A model generated the notes under the pieces. It had not been told where the DNA came from. It saw nothing but the letters and a program-made list of their open reading frames with translations, and did no database searches. A program made the position numbers and the translations under genes. From the NCBI GenBank assembly GCA_009760855.2, contig WPIO01000010.1:5808501-5872500 (forward strand): a stretch of 64,000 bases of DNA, read 5' to 3'. This stretch comes from Cristatella mucedo (lineage: Eukaryota; Bryozoa; Phylactolaemata; Cristatellidae). Below are positions 57,040 through 64,000 of this stretch, piece after piece (the first letter of the stretch is position 1; each line of letters opens with the position of its first letter).

Positions 57040-57465
57040 AAAACAATACTTTTTATATCGCCCTTTGAGAACTCAATCTCTGTCTACGCACTTTAAATTT
57101 GCTGCCAAGGAAGCATGATCGAATGATGACCAGTAGCATGCCCAATGACAACAAGCCTAACATGGTAAAAGGTGACATACACAGCATAATCTTTCAAATG
57201 TGGTTAGTGGCAGCATGTACAGTGTCAGCATGCATACCACACATAAGATTAATCACTGGCACCAGCTAAATGCTGTGATAAATATATGCATCTGCAGTTT
57301 CTTTTTAGATGTGATCAAGTCAGGGGATGTCGCGATTCAAGTCAGAACAGAGGCAGCAAACGATTTAAAGTCACGGTCTCCAAATAAAATGAGGTTCGAA
57401 CGAGGTGTTTGTATACGAATATAATCCGAAAAATGGGTGGTCTCACAACGATTCGTGCTTAGTTA
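57040..57465 (-). mobile_element. ATT-LINE 3' fragment inside the family relic
   Basis: Degraded ATT tail, gccctttgagaactcaatct, 3' UTR block (atgtggttagtggcagcatg) and C-terminal remnant to ccgaaaaatgggtggtctca. Both flanks belong to one relic gene, so this copy inserted into it. Confidence 0.82.
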
Positions 57466-58650
57466 GCTGAGTTGTCTTTGCAGAGAAAGTTATCTACCAT
57501 AGACATAGATCCATCTCACGCCTGCAACTGTAAGTTAGTCATTTTTATGCAAACCGTGTCTTTGAAAAATTGGCTGATCCGTAAACCAACAAAAATGCCA
57601 GCTTTTACTTGCATCTCAATAGTTTGCGAAAACTTTTCTTGTAAGTACTTAAAGGTATCACCGAATTTTTTTAGTGCCTTGACGTAGTTTTTCATTAGTC
57701 ATATATTTGTATGCAAAAGTAGAAGTAGCATCTCGTTAAAAAAAACGAGGCTCCCGGAGGTTTTCACTGAATGGCACAAAATGTGGTCACTCTGGCCAGT
57801 CTTGTTTTCGGTAATGAAGAGCATCAGCATGACTATTCCACCGACATAAAATGCAGGGATATTTTTTGTAGCCACCTTGAAGTCCCAGCACAAGGGCCAT
57901 TATTTTTAAATCGCCACATATCAGCCACCGGTGTTAATCTTATATGATTTAATCCAGAAGTATTTTCATGTTCGCCGTCTGTCTCTTTCATCTGTACAGA
58001 ATGTGGAAACCCCAGGAGAAAGTTTGTTTCTATTGTGACGTAAATCTCCCTTCAAACTGTGGTTCGATCAATGAAAGAAGTTTCCACTCAGCTAGACCTT
58101 GGCTCTCTTTTCCATTTGGTTAGCAAGACCTTCGACGTTTCTGCAGCATTCTTTTGAATCCTTCATCGAAAAGTACTGAATAAACTGTTTCCCTTTTATA
58201 CCATGAACATGTATTACCCGGCACAAGAAAATTTCCTCTTGTAATCTAGAAACACTGAGTTCAGTTGACTCTTTGGGCAGGTCAATGTCTCTCGTTAAGT
58301 CATCAATATCAGATTGTGACATTATTTTAGGTATTGGAACATCAAAAGCATCATAGTTTTCATCAACTTAACCTTCAATTGAACACGAATCCCAGACAGT
58401 CAATATATAATCAAGTGCAACAGGTGGTACAGGAACTTCCGCCTTCTCATTGTGCTGCACAGAATCACTGAAGGTAGGTGTAGGTGTGGATATTCAATTG
58501 CATGATGATTCTTATTGCTGAATCTCTGCAAGCTAGCAATGCAGAAAGTGCCATCCGAAAAATGCTTAGTGTTTTCTCTTAAAATCATTGGTAATCCAGA
58601 CGGCATGCCTTTGCACCTTTAAACCATCGTCTCAAATTTTCTACACTCGG
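57466..58650 (-). pseudogene. relic of a widespread multicopy invertebrate family, N-terminal and middle part
   Basis: Minus-strand blocks, in order and in shifting frames: NLRRWFKG; GMPSGLPMILRENTKHFSDG; NKNHHAIEYPHL; DIDDLTRDIDLPKESTELSV then SRLQEEIFL; LGLQGGYKKYPCILCRWNSH then QDWPE; EKFSQTIEMQVKAGIFVGLR. Their order agrees with a family I remember from hydra, coral and arthropod genomes, usually annotated as uncharacterized proteins, with conserved DLxRDLxLxKxxAELLxSRL and QGGYTKYxCFLCxWDSRA cores. At least six frame changes or stops make it dead. The family's high copy number suggests mobility, but its mechanism is not known to me. Confidence 0.65.
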
Positions 58651-58794
58651 CTTGCACAGCATATGTGGCGTTCAGTCTTATCATGAGTTCCCAGTTAGGA
58701 TAAAAATTAGGCGTGATAGCACTGTTTGATGAATCTAGTAATTGTTAGCCGCCAATCTTTCGTCGATAATATCCCGCAGATGCAACGGAATATA

Positions 58795-61254
58795 TATTAT
58801 TAATAATGCACTTGATAAAGCGCCCTCAGAGAACGTAATCTCTCTCTCTAGGCGCTTTATATTTGCTGCAAAGGGAAATACAATTGAATTGTGAGTAAAA
58901 TCATGCATGATAAACAACATGGATAACATGGTTAGGGGTGACATGCACAGGGTCAGCATTCAAATGTGGTTAGTGGCAGCATGCACAGTGTCAGCACGTA
59001 TAAGCACATCAAGGACGAATCACAGGGACCCACTACATGCTGTCCTAAATAGGTGTGTTTTTAAGTTCTTTTTAAATGTGGTCAAGTCAGGGGATGTTGT
59101 GACGCAAGTCGGGGGAGTTCCAGGCTTTGGGAGCATACAAACTAAATGCACGGTCTCCAAAGGATTCAAGGTTTGTACGGGGTATTTGTAGACTGTTGGA
59201 TTCCGAAAAGCTGGTGGTATGATGCTTGACCTGATGAAGGAGTATATCTGAGAGATTGGCTGGAGCAAAAGAATGAAGTGACCTAAAAGTGAGCGACAAA
59301 ACCTTGAAGTCAATCCGTTGCTTGACTGGTAGCCAGTGCAGGTTGGTTGAAAAGCGGAGTAATGTGGCATCCGCGACGCTCACTACAGACAAGCCAAATT
59401 GCGGAATTTTGCACCAGCTGCAATCGCCTGATCGCATATGCTTGTAGGCCAGTAAACAGTGAGTTGCAGAAGTCAAGACGCGGTGTCACGACTGCATGGA
59501 CCAACTTGGACGTGATGTCCTTATCTAAACAAGCCCGAATTTTAGTAATGTTATGAAGCTGAAAATAGGCAGATTTGACTGTGGAGCTGATATGGTCGTC
59601 TAACGAGAGATTGCTAAGGAATATGACACCTAGATTTCGAGCTGATTCAACTGGAGATATGCTGGCAGAGCTAATTTTGAGGGTCAGCCTTTTCAATCTC
59701 TGAATCACACTGGGTTTGCCCATAACGAATAAGTTAGTTTTATCATCGATTAGTTTTAGAAAATTTGCTGCCATCCATGTGCCGATGTCATCAATACAAG
59801 CCGCAAGTGAGTTGAGAGAATTTGGGGTGCTCAAAGGCTAGGAGGGATCAAAGCAAAGGTACAACTGAGTGTCATCCGCAAAGCAGTGAAAGCCTAGATT
59901 GTGCTTGGCGATAACATCAGCAAGTGGAACAGTATACACCGTGTCAAGAACCGGACATAGCACGGAGCCCTGAGGTACGCAATATTTCTGAGGTACGTCA
60001 GATGATCTTTGTCCATTCACGTCAATACTCTGGAGTCTCCCACTGAGATAGGACCTAAACCACTGTGGAGAAATGCCAGTGATGCCTAGGCGAGATGAGA
60101 GGCGCTCTGGAAGAACTTTCTGATTGATGGTATCAAAAGCAGGCGAAAGATCGAGCAAAACAAGCAGAGACATTCTACCGATATCGGCATTCCTAAGTAA
60201 GTCGTTGTATACCCTAAGCAATGCGGAATCTGTGGAGTGATTAACACTAAAGCCAGACTGGAACTAACTAGCAAGGTGTGATGTTTCAATATATGAGTTC
60301 AGCTAGTCTGCCACGACCTGTTCCAGTGTCTTTGATAGGAATGGTAGAAGGGAGACTGGGCGGTAGTTGCTCATGTTCTCTTGGTGTAGTGTCGCTTTCT
60401 TGAGAAGTGGCCTGACTACAGCTTTTTTGAAAGGTGCTGGCACATGACTTGAGGCTAATGACATATTAATTATGCTAGTTATGCATGGCAGCAGCAGAGC
60501 AATGCAACGTATGAGCAGGACAGTTGAAATAGGGTCCAGAAGACTTCTTGTCTTCTTTGATTGAGATACGATCTTCTGGACTAGATCACTAGTAACCTGC
60601 TTAAATGTAGACATTGAGGTGCAGCTAAGAATCGGGGAGCAGCATTCTAGTGGATACGTTGTCATCGCAGGGATGATTCCCTCATCTTGTCTATCTTCTG
60701 CACAAAGAATTGAGAGAACCGATCGGCTAGATCATCACAAGGATCATCAGGCAAGGAGCTAATCTGAGAGCGGTTGAGGAGATGGTTTATCGTCCACATC
60801 TGCATTTTTGGATTGGGCATCTGTGATTCAACAATTTTTCTATAGAAGCTAGACTTCGCCTTCGCTAGGATCGATTCGTACGACCCACAGTATTCTTCAC
60901 ATGCCTGTCGATGGACAGTCAGTCCAGATCCTGTGTATGCTTTTTTAAGCTTTCGCTTAGTAGATCTGGCTAGTTTAATGTCTGCCGTAAACCATAGGCC
61001 GTCTGGGCAGGGGCGCACAGGGTGCTTTTTCTGAGGTGCAAAATCGTCGAGGATGTCAGCTAGTGTCGTGTTGTAGCTATCTACCAATGACGACAGATCG
61101 GAGGGAGGACTGAGAAGCAGATGTGAAGCAGATATTTTCGCCTGGACAGCATCGATGTCAAGGGTCTTGAGGTTTCGCGCTTCACAGGTTAGTTTAGAAG
61201 AGGTGGGCACACACTGTAGATTGAATGAGATCTGCATGTGGTCAGATAAGCAGG
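58795..61254 (-). mobile_element. ATT-LINE, long copy 2, 3' part
   Basis: Minus strand, hairpin and tail at 58797-58870, then 3' UTR, C-terminal region, reverse transcriptase, linker and the start of the endonuclease end. Interrupted at 61254 by an ATTAC-LINE on the opposite strand; it continues at 63562. Better preserved than the 27795 copy. Confidence 0.94.
59087..61200 (-). pseudogene. ATT-LINE reverse transcriptase and C-terminal region, copy 2, broken
   Basis: Landmarks on the minus strand: [94 protein letters not shown] (catalytic DD intact), then PVESARNLGVIFLSNLSLDD and LDFCNSLFTGLQAYAIRRLQ. Stops and frameshifts (for example near 60270 and 59840) split it into several frames. Confidence 0.92.
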
Positions 61255-63561
61255 AGTTTTTGAAGTCTGTTTGTGATGCAGGCCTTCTTGATCTGCATTC
61301 AGACTTGACCGGTAGCCTCGATACCCTCTCTGATGCGATGAACATGACACTCACGAGTGCTCTTGAAAAGCATGCTCCCGTTCGCTCTCTCCGTGTTCAA
61401 AGTCGTCAAAATTCCTTTCAATTTACAAAAAACTCCTTAAGATGGGCCGTGTAAAGCGAAGGCTCGAACGTCGTTTCAATAAATCGGGGTCGAAAAAAGA
61501 CCTAGTTAATTTCAAAGACTTCCTTCGAGTTTACACCCGAAAGCTTAAAAAAAGCAGGGCTTCTTTTTTCATTAGAAAGCTGAATTCCTGCCAGTCGGAC
61601 GCTAAGCAGATTTATAAGACAGTAAACCATTTACTGACCAATGCTGTGAGGTCTGACTCCCCAGATATTAAGGGGTCAGCCGAAAAGTTTTCAGCCTTCT
61701 TTACTGAAAAAATTATGCACCTTCGTGCCTCCATTAATCCCCCTCCGACCAAAGCAATCACCGTTCCTCAACCTGCGACCTTTCTTAAAAGGTTCTCCGA
61801 TGTTTCTGCCTGTGATGTGGCTGCCTTAATAAGGTCTAGCAAAAAGAGCTCGTCTCCTGAAGACCCTATACCTTCATATCTGTGGTCTTCACTTGCAGAC
61901 CAAACTTAGCCCTGCCATAACCAAGATTTGTAATGCTTCTTTGGGAAAAGGGGTCGTCCCCAAGTCCTTCAAATCGGCAGTCGTTAGACCTATTCTTGAA
62001 AAGCCTGGATTAGACACAGAGGTCCTAGCAAGCTATCGTCCAGTTTCCCTTCTTCCGTTTTTATCAAAGATTCTGGAAAAAATTGTTCCTATGAAGCTAG
62101 TTGAACATTTTGAAAATAATGGAATGTCAGAAACATTTCAATCAGGGTTCAAGAGGCAGCACTCTACTGAAACTGCTCTCCTCCGTGTTAACAAAGACAT
62201 TCTACGTGGCAACGACAGCAGGAATGTCACTGCCCTAGCTCGGCTAGATCTGTCTGCTGCCTTCGACACCATTGATCACGAAGTTCTGCTTGAACGATTG
62301 AGAAAAACTATCAGTCTGGCATACGAAGCACTGGCGTGGTTTAAATCATACTTGTCTGATCGTGTTCAATCCGTGTCGTGTGGGGTCAGGTCTCAGACAT
62401 GAGAAGGGTCACCTGTGGAGTCCCTTAAGGGTCTGTACTCGGTCCCTTGCTGTTCTCCATTTATACACAACCTCTGGGAAAAGTGATTAAGGCCCATGGA
62501 ATAGGATATCACTTCAATGCTGACGATACTCAGTTGTATTTGTCATTTAAACCGTCGGAATGTGCAGCAGCAAATGAGAAACTGAATGCTTGCCATGCCG
62601 ATATTCGATCCTGGATGTCGGAAAACTTCCTGAAATTAAATTACTATAAAACCGAACTGCTGCTCATAGGACACCCAAAGCGTGTGGCTAAATTAAAAGG
62701 CTTTGCTGTTGTAATAGGTGATGCTATTATGCGACCTTCACCGCGTGCTCGTAATCTAGGTGTCGTGTTAGACAGCTGCCTCAATTTCAAAAGCTTCATT
62801 CAGAAGACTGCCTCTACAGCTAGCCATCACATCCGATCCCTATCCAAGATTAGGAGCTGTCTCCCACAGTGGCTTGTAAAAAATTTAGCTAGCTCTTTAG
62901 TTCTGTCTCGGCTTGATTATTGTAATTCCCTTTTGGCTGGGCTGCCAAAGAAAGCTATTAGGCCACTGCAGCTGACTATGAATATGGCTGCAAGGCTGGT
63001 CTTCAAGTCCCAGTGGTTTGAGCGCATGTCACCTTTGCTGAAAGAGCTAGGATGGTTGCCGGTTGAGCAAAGGATACAGAGCAAAGTTCTTACGCTGACC
63101 CACAAGGCCCGCCATGGCTTGGCTCCTTCATACATAGCTGGACTGCTGCATCAGATTCAGCCTGTTCGCGCCCTGAGGTCCTGTGTGGACAATAAATTAG
63201 CTGTCCTATTCATCCGCTCAAAGACAGTTGGCGACAGAAGCTTTAGCTCTGCAGGTCCTAGACTGTGGAACTCGCTTCCACAATTCTTACGCAACGACAA
63301 CTACTCTCCAACTGCCGACTATGGCACATCTTTTTCAGCACTCCTGAACTGCTACTTCTATGCTACTCACTACCTCAGCTGCTCTCCTGACTCTTCTATG
63401 CTTCCCACTTTCTCTCTGTTGCGTGAGACGAAGTGCGTTGGCTACCGAATGCGCACCGTAAGCCGCTTAGGCTGTGAGTGCGCTATACAAAACTCTCCTG
63501 TGTAACACCTACATGGGCTTTATGACTTTGCGGAGTTACTGACGGAGATACATTACATTAC
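61255..63561 (+). mobile_element. ATTAC-LINE, long copy 2, nested in ATT-LINE
   Basis: Starts in the endonuclease-RT linker (FLKSVCDAGLLDLHSDLTGS) and ends with gagatacattacattacatt. The flanks (cagataagcagga and tttggtgataattgg) are adjacent in the other ATT-LINE copy at about 30250, so it is a clean 5'-truncated insertion. No obvious target duplication. Confidence 0.94.
61442..63505 (+). pseudogene. ATTAC-LINE reverse transcriptase, copy 2, nearly open
   Basis: RT blocks [60 protein letters not shown], then a 352-codon frame (62447-63505) with the catalytic block and the entire L2-type C-terminal region. Inactivating changes are one extra A near 61901, a 1-nt loss near 62385, TAA for the Gln of VPQGSVLGP near 62428, and HFNADD instead of HFYADD at 62517-62528. 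Fewer breaks than copy 1, so probably younger. Confidence 0.92.
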
Positions 63562-64000
63562 ATTTGGTGATAATTGGTGATGACAAAGTGCAATTTTATG
63601 AGAAAATCTGGTCAAGTGAGTGTGTGACCCTAGATGTGAGTAGGGCCATACTCATGAGCCACAAGAGACAATGAGTCAGTCAATTCACGAAATTCGGTGC
63701 TGAAAGCGACAGATAAGTTATCAAAGTGAACATTGAAATCCCCCATATTGAGGAAGGATCGATTTCTTGCACAAAAAATCGAAATGAGATCTGAGAAATC
63801 TGGGATAAAGGAGGATTTGGTACCTGGTGGGCGATAGACTACTGCCACTATCGATAGTATGTTTTCAGATGAGACCAAGACAATTGATTCAAAAGACTGC
63901 TTCGAGGGTATTGCCAATTGCTTGAAGTTGAATTTCAAGAGCACGACAATAGCAACTTCACCTCTAGTTTTGATTGATCTGGGGGTTTGAAATAACGAGA
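63562..64000 (-). mobile_element. ATT-LINE, long copy 2, 5' part (runs off the window)
   Basis: Resumes exactly where the 61254 part stops. The minus strand encodes endonuclease blocks VAVVYRPPGTKSSFIPDFSD, MGDFNVHFDNLSVAFSTEFR and SLVAHEYGPTHI. GDFN is intact here, unlike in the 27795 copy. The 5' end lies beyond position 64000. Confidence 0.93.

Noticed and set aside
61155-61454. 99-codon plus-strand frame joining two LINEs
   Set aside because: Crosses the insertion joint: antisense of the ATT-LINE followed by sense ATTAC-LINE; accidental fusion.

Overview
This is a stretch of an invertebrate (metazoan) nuclear genome. It has spliced genes with GT-AG introns, an AT-rich background, long CA, GA and TA microsatellites, L2/CR1-type non-LTR retrotransposons and tRNA-derived SINEs. 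I cannot name the species. Nothing bacterial, viral or organellar is visible.

The genes are a head-to-tail array of cytochrome P450 genes, all on the minus strand, most like the CYP46 (cholesterol 24-hydroxylase) type. P450-3 (40446-56446) shows eleven exons, numbered 3 to 13, with an open frame from the substrate-binding N-terminal half to the stop codon. Its first exons are not seen and may lie past the right edge. P450-2 (16161-25833) shows exons 5 to 13, and all nine have exactly the same lengths as in P450-3; no exons 1 to 4 were found for it. P450-1 (1455-12086) is a decaying copy: exons 1, 3 and 4 are recognisable, but exons 1 and 3 each carry an in-frame stop. The rest would lie left of the window.

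Most of the remaining recognisable sequence is repeats. Two LINE families dominate. The ATT-LINE (3' hairpin tail followed by ATT repeats) is present as two long copies (27795-30465 and 58795-64000) and more than a dozen fragments. The ATTAC-LINE (tail of ATTAC repeats) has two long copies (8250-11780 and 61255-63561) and three 3' fragments. ATTAC-LINEs are nested inside ATT-LINEs twice and abut one once. Two tRNA-derived SINE families occur, and one carries the ATT-LINE tail. A solo LTR of 1224 bp with a 4-bp target duplication sits in a CA microsatellite inside a P450-2 intron. Upstream of P450-3 lies a decayed copy (56800-58650) of an unnamed multicopy protein family widespread in invertebrate genomes, itself split by an ATT-LINE.

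Layout from the left: 1-12.1 kb, P450-1 pseudogene with SINEs and a LINE in intron 1; 12.1-16.1 kb, spacer; 16.1-25.8 kb, P450-2; 25.8-40.4 kb, LINE-rich spacer; 40.4-56.4 kb, P450-3; 56.4-64 kb, mobile-element pile-up. The two open P450 copies would encode ER-bound haem monooxygenases; the substrate cannot be read from sequence.
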